Positions 25,303-33,018 of a DNA stretch of 64,000 nucleotides are shown one piece after another. The stretch comes from JBDTMT01 sp033764095. Lineage in GTDB: Bacteria; Desulfobacterota; Binatia; HRBIN30; CADEER01. Below the pieces are notes generated by a model. That model made no database searches, had not been told where the DNA came from, and was given only the letters and a program-made list of their open reading frames with translations. Made by a program: the position numbers and the translations under genes. The DNA is taken from positions 1-64,000 of the forward strand of contig JANRJF010000068.1 of assembly GCA_033764095.1 (NCBI GenBank), given 5' to 3'. Each line of letters opens with the position of its first letter. Position 1 is the stretch's first letter.

Positions 25303-25338
25303 AGCCTGGCAATCTACATATTAAATTTACACCAGGCT
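25303..25338. promoter_or_regulatory. AT-rich inverted repeat between comEC and comEA
   Basis: AGCCTGG (25303-25309) and CCAGGCT (25332-25338) flank a 22-base AT-rich core containing ATATTAAATTT. In this GC-rich DNA such a core marks a likely promoter region for the divergent pair, and the arms could be a regulator site. No clear -35/-10 pair was found. Confidence 0.4.
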
Positions 25339-25423
25339 GGCTACTGCAGTACAGCGGGCGTACCCGGCTCCCGCGGGATCCAACACAAGTGGCGGCGCAC
25401 CAACGCCGCGAAAGGAGGGTCAC

Positions 25424-25768
25424 ATGACGACAGGTAGACTGATGATCGCAGCGGCGCTGTTGGCGCTGCTGCTCGGAACGGCACGGCACGCCGGCGCCGA
25501 GGCGCCGGTGAATCTCAACACCGCCTCGGCGACGGAGTTGGAGGGGTTGAAGGGGATCGGGGCGGCGAAGGCGCAGGCGATCGTCGAGCACCGCGAGAAG
25601 AACGGCCAGTTTCAGAGCGTCGACGACCTCAAGCTGGTGCGCGGCATCGGCGACAAGATGCTCGAGCAGTTGCGGCCGCAGGTGACGGTGGGGGGTGGCA
25701 AGGCGGAGGGCGCGGCGGCCGCAGCGCCGATGGCGCCCGCGGCGCCGGCGGCGAAGAAGCAGCCGTAG
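25424..25768 (+). CDS. comEA: ComEA-like helix-hairpin-helix DNA-binding protein
   Basis: A 114-residue exported protein. Signal peptide about 1-25 (ends AGA-EAPVN), then the tandem helix-hairpin-helix unit VNLNTASATELEGLKGIG ... LKLVRGIGDKMLEQLRP (28-88), a textbook ComEA/competence helix-hairpin-helix, then an Ala/Pro tail. It would bind incoming double-stranded DNA in the periplasm and pass it to ComEC. AAAGGAGGGT precedes the ATG by 4 to 5 bases, a very strong ribosome site. It lacks the membrane anchor of Gram-positive ComEA, as in other Gram-negatives. Confidence 0.88.
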   Translation: MTTGRLMIAAALLALLLGTARHAGAEAPVNLNTASATELEGLKGIGAAKAQAIVEHREKNGQFQSVDDLKLVRGIGDKMLEQLRPQVTVGGGKAEGAAAAAPMAPAAPAAKKQP

Positions 25769-25931
25769 GTAGCTCTCAACGACACGTCCCGTCGGGAGCC
25801 GGGACGCACGCCGTACGGCCGACGGTTTCCTTGACAACCAGTCGCTGCCTCGGGCAGTCGGTTAGGTCGTTTGATTGAAACCGAGGATCTCGCGCGCGTG
25901 GCGTTCCGCATGCCGGTGAAGAAAGAATAGA

Positions 25932-26036
25932 ACTCAACGCAGAGGCGCAGAGTCACAGAGGGCGCAGAGGCATGCAGAAGAGAAATACTGCTCGTCCTCT
26001 CTGCGCTCTTCGCGCCTCTGCCCCTCCGCGTTGAGT
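25932..26036. repeat. Palindromic intergenic element, family A, copy 2
   Basis: Starts ACTCAACGCAGAGGCGCAGAG and ends with the complementary GCGTTGAGT. The left arm has four CGCAGAG-like heptamers in tandem, the right arm the mirrored CTCTGCG/CTCTTCG series, about 40 bases each side with mismatches, around an AT-rich centre (GAGAAATACTG). Its right end lies only 21 bases before the thiolase start. The rest of gap 25769-26057 shows no gene. Confidence 0.75.
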
Positions 26037-26057
26037 CTCCGGGTTTGGGAGGGGCAT

Positions 26058-27215
26058 TTGGGCAATCTGTCAGGTAAGTACGCGATCGTCGGCGTCGGTA
26101 CCTCGCGCTTCGGCAAGCTGCAGGGCGTCAGCACGATGGGCTTCACGCTGGAGGCCAGCAAGGCGGCGATCGACGACGCCGGGCTGCCGCGCGACGCGAT
26201 CGATGGCGTGCTGGTGATGATGCCGGCGATCATGGGCGAGCAGCACGGCTGGGCGGCGCGCGTCGCAGCGTATCTCGGTGTGGAACCGACCTTCTCGGCG
26301 ACCATGGATCTCGGCGGCGCCACCGCCTGCGGCTCGGTCGCCACCGCCATGGCGGCGATCGACGCCGGCTACTGCACCAGCGTGCTGTGCTGCTTCGCGA
26401 CGCAGAACTGGCCGCAGGGTGTCGCCATGCAGCTTTTCGGCTCGGAGTTCCAGGTGCCGTACGGCGACGTCGGCGCGCTCACCCTGATGGGCCACATCAA
26501 GCGACGCCAGATGCACGAGCACGGCTACACGCACGAGCAGTACGGTGCCGTGGCGGTCACCTGGCGCGCGCACGCGCTCAACAATCCAGACGCGCAGATG
26601 AAGAAGCCGATGACGCTCGACCAGTACCTCGCCTCGCGCTGGGTGGTCGAACCGCTGCGCTTGTTCGACTGCTGCCCGAACACCGACGGCGGTGGCGCCT
26701 GCGTCGTCACCTCGGTCGAGCGCGCGCGCGATCTCGCCAAGCGCCCGGCGCGCATTCTCGGTGCCGGCCAGAGCCACTCCGCCGAGATGATCCAGCCGAC
26801 CGGCCGCGATCCCGGCCGCATCTCCGGCAGCAAGGCGGCCGACCAGCTGTACGCCATGGCCGGCGTGACGCCGCGCGACATCGACTGCGCGCAGCTCTAC
26901 GACGCCTTCACGCCGCGCGTCATGCACGACCTGGTCGCCTACGGTTTCTGCGCACCGGGCGAGGCCGGCGCGTTCGTCGCCGCCGGCAACTGCACCTACG
27001 GCGGCCAACTGCCCTGCAACACCGCCGGCGGCCTGATCTCGGAGGGCCACCTGTCGGGCTTCGGCCACATTCGCGAAGCGGTGCGCCAGCTGCGCGGCGA
27101 GGCCGGTCCGCGCCAGGTGCCGGATACCGAGCTCTGCCTGGTCACCGGTTACGGTGGCGCGCCGCACGAAGCGCCGCCGACGGTGAGCTACAGCGGGTTG
27201 ATCCTGGCGCGCTGA
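26058..27215 (+). CDS. Thiolase family / SCP-x-like lipid-transfer protein
   Basis: A 385-residue thiolase-fold protein of the SCP-x thiolase or Ltp group. The N-terminal half has GGATACGSVATAMAAI around the position of the thiolase nucleophile; the C-terminal half has QLYDAFTPRVMHDLVAYGF and NTAGGLISEGHLSGFGH. In actinobacteria, relatives (Ltp2) form complexes with DUF35 proteins and act as retro-aldolases in steroid side-chain removal; the DUF35 gene next door fits this. I selected the TTG at 26058 because GGGAGGGG ends about 5 bases before it; a TTG at 26031 lies inside the palindromic element and has no ribosome site. Confidence 0.82.
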   Translation: MGNLSGKYAIVGVGTSRFGKLQGVSTMGFTLEASKAAIDDAGLPRDAIDGVLVMMPAIMGEQHGWAARVAAYLGVEPTFSATMDLGGATACGSVATAMAAIDAGYCTSVLCCFATQNWPQGVAMQLFGSEFQVPYGDVGALTLMGHIKRRQMHEHGYTHEQYGAVAVTWRAHALNNPDAQMKKPMTLDQYLASRWVVEPLRLFDCCPNTDGGGACVVTSVERARDLAKRPARILGAGQSHSAEMIQPTGRDPGRISGSKAADQLYAMAGVTPRDIDCAQLYDAFTPRVMHDLVAYGFCAPGEAGAFVAAGNCTYGGQLPCNTAGGLISEGHLSGFGHIREAVRQLRGEAGPRQVPDTELCLVTGYGGAPHEAPPTVSYSGLILAR

Positions 27216-27230
27216 CCCCGCCTGAAACTG

Positions 27231-27386
27231 CTCAACACAGATGAACACAGACCCCGCTCCGCCCGCCCGATGATTCACGGAGCCTCAACCCATCCTGGAA
27301 ATGGGAAATGAAAAGGTTGGTGGAGGGTGGGGCTCTGTGGTCATCGGGGTAGGGGGGCGGGCGGATCTGTGTTCATCTGTGTTGAG
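27231..27386. repeat. Palindromic intergenic element, family B, copy 1
   Basis: A perfect 21-base terminal inverted repeat: 27231-27251 (beginning CTCAACACAGATGAACACAG) pairs with 27366-27386. The arms continue inward imperfectly (CCGCCCGCCC near 27259 against GGGCGGGCGGA near 27354), so nearly the whole 156 bases could fold as one hairpin. The unit GATGAACACAG is shared with 29710-29822. Non-coding; it fills the thiolase-DUF35 gap. Confidence 0.8.
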
Positions 27387-27411
27387 TCTCTGATCTGAAG
27401 AAGAGGGACGC

Positions 27412-27819
27412 ATGTTCGGAGCGATCGAGAAGCCGTTGCCGCGGCCGACTGAGGACAGCGCGCCGTTCTGGGAAGCGGCGTTCAGGGGCGAGCTGCGCCT
27501 GCAGCGCTGCGGCGACTGCGGACACGTGCGCTTTCCGCCTTCACTGTTGTGTGCACGCTGCCTGTCGGCGAACAGCGAGTGGGCGAAGATGAGTGGTCGC
27601 GGCACGGTCTACAGCTGGGTGATCGTGCACCAGTCGCAGCATCCCGCCTTCAATCCCGATGCGCCCTACAACGTCGTCATCGTCGAGCTGGAGGAAGGGC
27701 CGCGCATGCACGGCACCTTCGTCGGCGACAACGATGACATCCGCATCGGCCTGCCGGTCGAGGTGGTGTTCGACAAGGTCAGCGACGACACCGCGCTGGT
27801 GAAGTGGCGCGCCGCCTAA
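27412..27819 (+). CDS. DUF35 / OB-fold acyl-CoA-associated protein with zinc ribbon
   Basis: A 135-residue protein with the standard DUF35 build: N-terminal helix, rubredoxin-like zinc ribbon with Cys33, Cys36, Cys47 and Cys50 (CGDC ... CARC), then a C-terminal OB fold (about 60-130) including GTVYSWVIVHQ and VVIVELEEGPRMHG. DUF35 proteins bind acyl-CoA and partner with Ltp-type thiolases or hydratases. The gene directly follows the thiolase gene, separated only by a palindromic element. The start has AGAGGGACGC upstream, a modest ribosome site. Confidence 0.88.
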   Translation: MFGAIEKPLPRPTEDSAPFWEAAFRGELRLQRCGDCGHVRFPPSLLCARCLSANSEWAKMSGRGTVYSWVIVHQSQHPAFNPDAPYNVVIVELEEGPRMHGTFVGDNDDIRIGLPVEVVFDKVSDDTALVKWRAA

Positions 27820-27843
27820 ATTCGCCCCCTCGTCCGTCCGATT

Positions 27844-27882
27844 CCCTCCCCCGCCCAGCGGGGGAGGGCTAGGGTGGGGGCC
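27844..27882. repeat. REP-like palindrome, family C, third unit
   Basis: CCCTCCCCCGC/GCGGGGGAGGG (27844-27868) followed by the tail CTAGGGTGGGGGCC. It resembles the pair at 9480-9593 and ends about 16 bases before the HyuB start. Confidence 0.65.
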
Positions 27883-27898
27883 CCGCACAGGAGCCACG

Positions 27899-29734
27899 AT
27901 GCCAATCGCCAGCCGCGCCAAACCGAACCGCGCCGCCCGCAAGCCGGCGCGGTCACGCGCCGCCACGCCCGCCGTCGACGCGGTGACCGCGGAGATCATC
28001 CGCGGTGCGATGGAGACCGTCTGCTACGAGATGGCGACGCACGTCTCGCTCACCGCGACGACGCCGATCCTCAACCAGTCGAACGAGCGCAACGCGACGA
28101 TCCTCGACGGCCGCGGCGCGCTGGCGGCGCTCAGCGTCGGCATCCCGCAGTTCATGCTCAGCTCGACGCTGCCGGTGCGCTTCGCGCTGCAGTTCTTCGG
28201 CGCCGACGGCCTGTTCGACGGCGACGTGCTGGTCGCCAACGATCCCTACCACGGCGGCGGTCACCTGCCGGACTACAACATCTTCGCGCCGGTCTTTCAC
28301 CGCGGCGAGCTGGTGCTGATCGCCTCGATCCAGTGCCACCACGCCGATACCGGCGGCGGTATGCCGGGCGGCTACAACGTCGACGCGCAGGACATCTGGG
28401 CCGAAGGTGTTCGCTTCCCGGCGCTGAAGATCTTCGAGAAGGGCGTCGAGCGCAAAGACGTCTCCTACTTCATGAAGGTCAACAACCGCACCCCGACCTT
28501 CGTCGGCGACCTGCGCGCGCAGATCGGCGCGGCGCAACTCGGCGTGCGGCGGCTGAAGGACGTCATCGCCCGGCACGGCGTCGCCGCGGTGCGCGGCGCG
28601 GCGCAGTACATGATCGACTATGCGGCGCGGCGCTTCCGCGAGGAGGTGCGCGGCTGGCGCGACGGCGTGTACGAGTCGGACGTCTTCGTCGACCACGACC
28701 CGAAGGGCAACAAAGACATCCACATCCACTGCAAGGTGACGGTGAAGGGCGAGCGGCTGACCGTCGACTTCAGCGGCTCCGACACGCGCGACAACCTCGC
28801 CGCCTACTCCACTTTCGGCAACACGCGCGGCTACGTCGTGGCGCAGATCGCCAGCATGATGGATCCGACGATTCCCAAGAACGAGGGGTTCTTCGATTCG
28901 ATCGAGCTGATCGTGCCGGAGGGCTGCTGCCTCAACCCGCCGAAGAACAAGTCGGTCGCCGCCGGCACCCATCACCCCGGCACCGAGGTCGGCGAAGCGA
29001 TCGCCAAGGCGCTGGAGCAGGTGATCCCCGAGCGCTGCTGCCCGCAGATCTACAAGATGGGCATGCCGACGGTGATCTTCGGCACCAACCCGAAGACCAA
29101 GCAGCTCTTCATCGACCACTCGGTCGACACCTTCGGCGCCTACTGCGGCGCGGTGAAGGGGCAGGACGGCTGGGGGGCGATGAACGTCAGTTTCGGCAAC
29201 CTGATTCGCGCCACCGGCGAGATCAACGAGAGCATCTTCCCGGTGCGCCACCTGGCGCGCGACTACGCCACCGACAGCGGCGGCGCCGGGCGCTGGCGCG
29301 GCTGCCCCGGTACCAAGTACGTGAAACAGATCCTGGCGCCGTCGCAGATCTATACCTACGTCGTCGGCCGCAAGTACCCGATGCCCGGTATCGCCGGCGG
29401 TCACGACGGCGCGCCCAACGAGCTGCGACTGCGCGCCGGCACCGAGCGCGAGCAGCTCGTCGAGACCACCGCCTTCTACGTCCCGCACGAGCCGGGCGAC
29501 CGCTACGAGTACCGCTACGGCGGCGGCGGTGGCTGGGGCGACCCGCTCGAGCGCGAGCCCGAGAAGGTGCTCGACGACGTGCTCGACGAGTACGTCTCGA
29601 TCGAGGGCGCCCGCCGCGACTACGGCGTGGTGATTACGGGGACGTTGGAGGCGCTCGACCTGGCGATCGATCAGGCTGCGACCGTCTCGCTGCGTCAGGA
29701 AATGAAGAACGGAACCACGGATGAACACAGATGA
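27899..29734 (+). CDS. hyuB: Hydantoinase B / oxoprolinase family protein
   Basis: A 611-residue HyuB-type subunit. After a basic N-terminal extension (1-25) comes the family core: ANDPYHGGGHLPDYN (about 113-127), HHADTGGGMPGG, and a glycine-rich C-terminal YRYGGGGGWGDPLER. HyuB pairs with HyuA in ATP-dependent ring-opening of hydantoins or oxoproline, and in related acetone- and acetophenone-type carboxylases. The start ATG is preceded by CAGGAGCC. The last eight codons (NGTTDEHR) and the TGA lie within the family B element at 29710-29822, so the natural C-terminus has been replaced or extended by the repeat. Confidence 0.88.
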   Translation: MPIASRAKPNRAARKPARSRAATPAVDAVTAEIIRGAMETVCYEMATHVSLTATTPILNQSNERNATILDGRGALAALSVGIPQFMLSSTLPVRFALQFFGADGLFDGDVLVANDPYHGGGHLPDYNIFAPVFHRGELVLIASIQCHHADTGGGMPGGYNVDAQDIWAEGVRFPALKIFEKGVERKDVSYFMKVNNRTPTFVGDLRAQIGAAQLGVRRLKDVIARHGVAAVRGAAQYMIDYAARRFREEVRGWRDGVYESDVFVDHDPKGNKDIHIHCKVTVKGERLTVDFSGSDTRDNLAAYSTFGNTRGYVVAQIASMMDPTIPKNEGFFDSIELIVPEGCCLNPPKNKSVAAGTHHPGTEVGEAIAKALEQVIPERCCPQIYKMGMPTVIFGTNPKTKQLFIDHSVDTFGAYCGAVKGQDGWGAMNVSFGNLIRATGEINESIFPVRHLARDYATDSGGAGRWRGCPGTKYVKQILAPSQIYTYVVGRKYPMPGIAGGHDGAPNELRLRAGTEREQLVETTAFYVPHEPGDRYEYRYGGGGGWGDPLEREPEKVLDDVLDEYVSIEGARRDYGVVITGTLEALDLAIDQAATVSLRQEMKNGTTDEHR

Positions 29735-29822
29735 ACACGGATGGCTTCAGATCGTGATGAATCGAGTTCTTGATTCTCTGTCGGAGTCAATCTGTGTTCA
29801 TCCGTGTTCATCCGTGGTTCCG
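29710..29822. repeat. Palindromic intergenic element, family B, copy 2
   Basis: 33-base terminal inverted repeats, 29710-29742 and 29790-29822, with two mismatches. Each arm has GATGAACACAG/GATGAACACGG units in tandem and ends in GGAACC. The 47-base centre contains GAATC/GATTC. The left arm lies inside hyuB coding sequence and carries its stop; the right end is 18 bases before the HyuA start. Confidence 0.82.
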
Positions 29823-29839
29823 GCTTTGGTTCTGATGCG

Positions 29840-31897
29840 ATGAGTTACCGCATCGGGATCGACGTCGGCGGCACGTTCACCGACCTGGTGCTGGCGCGGC
29901 CGGATGGCTCGATCGCGCTGGCCAAGAGTCCGACGACGCCGGACGATCAGTCGCGCGGCGTGGTCAACGGCATCGGGCTGCTCGCCGAGGGTGAAGGGCT
30001 GACGCTGCAGGCGCTGCTCAGCAGGACCAGCGCGGTCGTGCACGGCACCACCACCGCCGACAACACGATGATCGAGATGAGCGGCGCAGTGACCGGCCTG
30101 ATCACCACGGCGGGACATCGCGACGAGATCGAGCTGCGCCGCGGCTACAAGGAGGACATCTGGGATCCGGCGATCGCGCCGCCGCCGCCGATCGCACCGC
30201 GCCGGCGCCGCATCGGCGTGCCGGAGCGGCTCGACTACGAGGGCCACGTCGTCACGCCGCTCGACGAGGACGCGGTGCGCGCCGCGCTGAGGCGGCTGAA
30301 GCAACTGGGTACCGAATCGCTCGCCGTCGTCTTCATGTTCTCGTTCGTCAACTCGGCGCACGAGCAGCGCGTGCGCGCGATCGCCGCCGAGGAGTGTCCG
30401 GGGCTGCCGGTGTCGCTGTCGCACGAGGTGATGCCGTCGGCGCCGGAGTTCGAGCGCACCAGCACGACGTTGGTCAACGCCTTCGTCGGCCCGAAGATCC
30501 AACGCTACCTCGAGCGCCTGGTGCGGGCGCTGCGCGAGGCCGGCTACGCGCGCGAGCTGCTGGTCATGCAGTCGAACGGCGGCATCATGACGCCCGAGTA
30601 CATCGCGCACCGGCCGGTGACGACGCTCAGCTCCGGTCCGACCGGCGGCGTCATCGCCGCGTGCGCAGTGGCGGGCAGAGCCGGCGTGCACGACTTCGTC
30701 TGCGCCGACATGGGCGGCACCAGCTACGACATCTGTCTGATCCGCGGCGGCCAGCCGGAGGTGAAGGCGGGTTGGAACTGGCATCACCGCTACCTGGTCG
30801 GCCTGCCGATGGTGGACATACACTCGATCGGTGCCGGCGGCGGCTCGATCGCGTCGGTGGTCGCCGGCGCGTTGCAGGTCGGCCCGCGCAGCGCCGGCGC
30901 GCAGCCGGGACCGATCTGCTACGACCGCGGCGGCACGCAGATCACGGTCACCGACGCCAACCTGTTGCTCGGCTATCTGAACCCCGGCGACTTCTGCGCC
31001 GGTCGCATGACGCTCAAGACCGCCGGCGTGCGCGAGGCGATCGAGGCGCAGGTGGCGAAGCCGCTCGGCGTCGACTGGGTCGAGGCGGCGCACGGCATCT
31101 ATCGGCTGGTGAACGCCAACATGGCGAACGCGATCCGCCGCGTCGCGGCGACGCGCGGTGTCGATCCGCGCGGTCTCACCATGGTCGCATACGGCGGCAA
31201 CGGCCCGGTGCACGCCACCGCGCAGGCGGACGAGCTGGCGGTCGAAGAGGTGCTGGTGCCGAAAGTGGCGCCGGCGTTTTCGGCGCTGGGGCTGCAGCTG
31301 TCCGACCACCTGGTCGACGAGATGCATGCCTACATCGCGCCGGTCGGCCAGGCGGATGTGTCACGCGTCAACGCGCTGTTCGGCGAGATGGAAGCTGCGG
31401 CGCGCGGCGTGCTCGGCAAGCGCAAGGAGCAACACAAGCGCGTCGAGGTGCGGCGCTTCCTCAACCTCTGCTACCCGGGCCAGACCTTCGACATGGCGGT
31501 GCCGGTGGCGTCGGCCAATGGCCGCCTCAAGTCAGACAGCCTGGCCGCCACCGTCGAGCGCTTCCACGCCCTGCACGAGGAGCTGCACACCTACGCCTCG
31601 CGCGATGAGCAGCCGATCCTGCGCGGCCTGCGTCTGACGCTGGTCGGCGTCACCGAGAAGCCCGACCTGCCGCGCTTCGGCCGCTCGAGCAGCAAGCCGC
31701 CGCTCAAGGGGCGTCGCCAGGCGTTCTTCGGCGGCCGCTTCGTCAGCGCGCCGCTCTACGACGGCGCCAAGGTGCGCGTCGGCCACCGCATCGCTGGCCC
31801 GGCGATCATCGAGGAGCCGTTCACGACCATCGTCCTGCACCCCAAGCAGGTGGCGACGCTCGACCGGCACGGCAACTACCACATCCGCGTCGGGTGA
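29840..31897 (+). CDS. hyuA: Hydantoinase A / oxoprolinase family protein
   Basis: A 685-residue HyuA-type subunit with the acetate-kinase/actin-like ATPase fold. The phosphate-binding strand IGIDVGGTFTD is at 5-15, a second VVHGTTTADNTMIE at about 67-80, and the central GGTSYDICLI and SIGAGGGSIA motifs bind nucleotide and metal. With HyuB it should carry out an ATP-dependent amide-ring opening or carboxylation; substrate unknown. I chose ATG 29840; the frame is open upstream but those codons come from the palindromic element and give no conserved residues. No clear ribosome site is seen at this start. Confidence 0.88.
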   Translation: MSYRIGIDVGGTFTDLVLARPDGSIALAKSPTTPDDQSRGVVNGIGLLAEGEGLTLQALLSRTSAVVHGTTTADNTMIEMSGAVTGLITTAGHRDEIELRRGYKEDIWDPAIAPPPPIAPRRRRIGVPERLDYEGHVVTPLDEDAVRAALRRLKQLGTESLAVVFMFSFVNSAHEQRVRAIAAEECPGLPVSLSHEVMPSAPEFERTSTTLVNAFVGPKIQRYLERLVRALREAGYARELLVMQSNGGIMTPEYIAHRPVTTLSSGPTGGVIAACAVAGRAGVHDFVCADMGGTSYDICLIRGGQPEVKAGWNWHHRYLVGLPMVDIHSIGAGGGSIASVVAGALQVGPRSAGAQPGPICYDRGGTQITVTDANLLLGYLNPGDFCAGRMTLKTAGVREAIEAQVAKPLGVDWVEAAHGIYRLVNANMANAIRRVAATRGVDPRGLTMVAYGGNGPVHATAQADELAVEEVLVPKVAPAFSALGLQLSDHLVDEMHAYIAPVGQADVSRVNALFGEMEAAARGVLGKRKEQHKRVEVRRFLNLCYPGQTFDMAVPVASANGRLKSDSLAATVERFHALHEELHTYASRDEQPILRGLRLTLVGVTEKPDLPRFGRSSSKPPLKGRRQAFFGGRFVSAPLYDGAKVRVGHRIAGPAIIEEPFTTIVLHPKQVATLDRHGNYHIRVG

Positions 31898-31902
31898 GGA
31901 GG

Positions 31903-33018
31903 TTACGCCGCCTTGAAGGCGCGGCCGATCTTCTTGCGGTCCTTGTTGATGTCGCGCAGCGCCGCGATGCCGGCGTCGACCACTTCGGCGCCGACCACCT
32001 CGTCGGACTCGCCGGCGAGCTCGTCCATGTCGACCCACATCGCGTAGGTCGCCTTGGTGCGCTCGGTGATGATGCCGGCCTTGAGCAGCGTCTTGATCAG
32101 GACGCGGAAGATGTTGGTGCTCTCGCGCATCAGGCGGCGGCGATCGGTGTCGGTGAACGCCTCCATCACGGCGCCGCGCACCCACTGCCAGTCGAGGCCG
32201 AACTGGGCGTAGATCGCCTGCTTCTGCTCGGAGTTGACCAGGTTGAAGAGCAGCGTCTCGAAGCACTTCGCCGCCCAGGCCTCGACCTTCTCGTGCTCCT
32301 CCTCGCTCAGCTTGGGTACCGTGCGGTCGGCCCAGATCTTGCCGAATTTATGGTGGAAGGCTTCGTCGGTCATCACCATCTGCACCATGCGGCGCAACAG
32401 CGGGTCGTTGGTCTTCGAGTGGATGGTGGCGAAGGCGCCCATCGCCAGGCCTTCGATCAGCATCTGCATGCCGACCAGCTTCTTGTAGACCTCGGGCGCC
32501 AGCACCAGCTCGATCATCAGGTTCTTCAGCGTCGGACCGACCGCCAGCGGGGTTCCCCAGCGGCGCTCGATGTACTTCGCGAAGGCGGTGACGTGGCGCG
32601 CCTCTTCGCGCGTCTGGTTGGCGGCGTACTCCTGCGCGCCGGGATCGCGCAGGATCATGCACAGGCTGGCCGACAGCGACAGTGCGCCCTGCTCGCCGTG
32701 CAGGATGCTGGACAGCGTGAAGCGGGTGTTCTCGTTGGCGAGGTGCAGTTGCTGGCGCTCGTCGAGCTTGTCGGCCACCGCGCTGTTCAGCTCGACCACC
32801 ATCGAGCGCGGCATGATGTACTCGTTGGTGAGGTCGAACGGCTCGGCGTAGTTCAGATACGCGGCGTCGGTCGGATCCCAGAAGTGGTCGTGCGTCGCGG
32901 CGATGATCTTGTCGAACGCGTCGGCGCGGTCGCCGTAGCGCTCCGGCTCGATCATCGAAGCGAAGTCGTCGCGATCGACGGTGTTGTAGATCGGGTCGTG
33001 GGTGATGTGCTGCGACAT
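31903..33018 (-). CDS. Ferritin-like diiron protein, probable oxygenase
   Basis: A 371-residue all-helical protein. A complete carboxylate diiron ligand set is visible: Glu109 (HGEQGAL), Glu139 with His142 (EEARH), Glu189 (LIEGLAMG) and Glu219 with His222 (DEAFHHKFG), i.e. two E-x-x-H motifs plus two extra Glu residues. This pattern is shared by ribonucleotide-reductase R2-like oxidases, acyl-ACP desaturase-like enzymes, AurF-type N-oxygenases and BoxB-type epoxidases; I cannot choose among them. It converges on hyuA with 5 bases between stops, closing the catabolic block. GAGGAG lies about 10 bases before the ATG. Confidence 0.78.
   Translation of the reverse strand: MSQHITHDPIYNTVDRDDFASMIEPERYGDRADAFDKIIAATHDHFWDPTDAAYLNYAEPFDLTNEYIMPRSMVVELNSAVADKLDERQQLHLANENTRFTLSSILHGEQGALSLSASLCMILRDPGAQEYAANQTREEARHVTAFAKYIERRWGTPLAVGPTLKNLMIELVLAPEVYKKLVGMQMLIEGLAMGAFATIHSKTNDPLLRRMVQMVMTDEAFHHKFGKIWADRTVPKLSEEEHEKVEAWAAKCFETLLFNLVNSEQKQAIYAQFGLDWQWVRGAVMEAFTDTDRRRLMRESTNIFRVLIKTLLKAGIITERTKATYAMWVDMDELAGESDEVVGAEVVDAGIAALRDINKDRKKIGRAFKAA

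Noticed and set aside
25769..25931. A possible tRNA or small RNA in the comEA-thiolase gap
   Set aside because: I found no cloverleaf, TPsiC-like loop or CCA end; only a short CTGCC/GGCAG hairpin. Not supported.
25932..26036. Tandem CGCAGAG units as a CRISPR array
   Set aside because: Units are 7 to 8 bases, directly adjacent without spacers, and mirrored; no cas genes occur in the window.
26031..26057. A thiolase start at TTG 26031
   Set aside because: It falls in the terminal repeat of the family A element and lacks a ribosome site; TTG 26058 has GGGAGGGG at proper spacing.
27231..29822. The two family B elements as the ends of one composite transposon
   Set aside because: Each element carries both arms itself, the cores differ, and the DNA between encodes metabolic genes with no transposase or integrase.
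29804..29839. An N-terminal extension of HyuA beginning MFIRGSGFGSDA
   Set aside because: The codons come from the right arm of the family B element; the conserved fold begins at MSYRIGIDVGG, so ATG 29840 is preferred.
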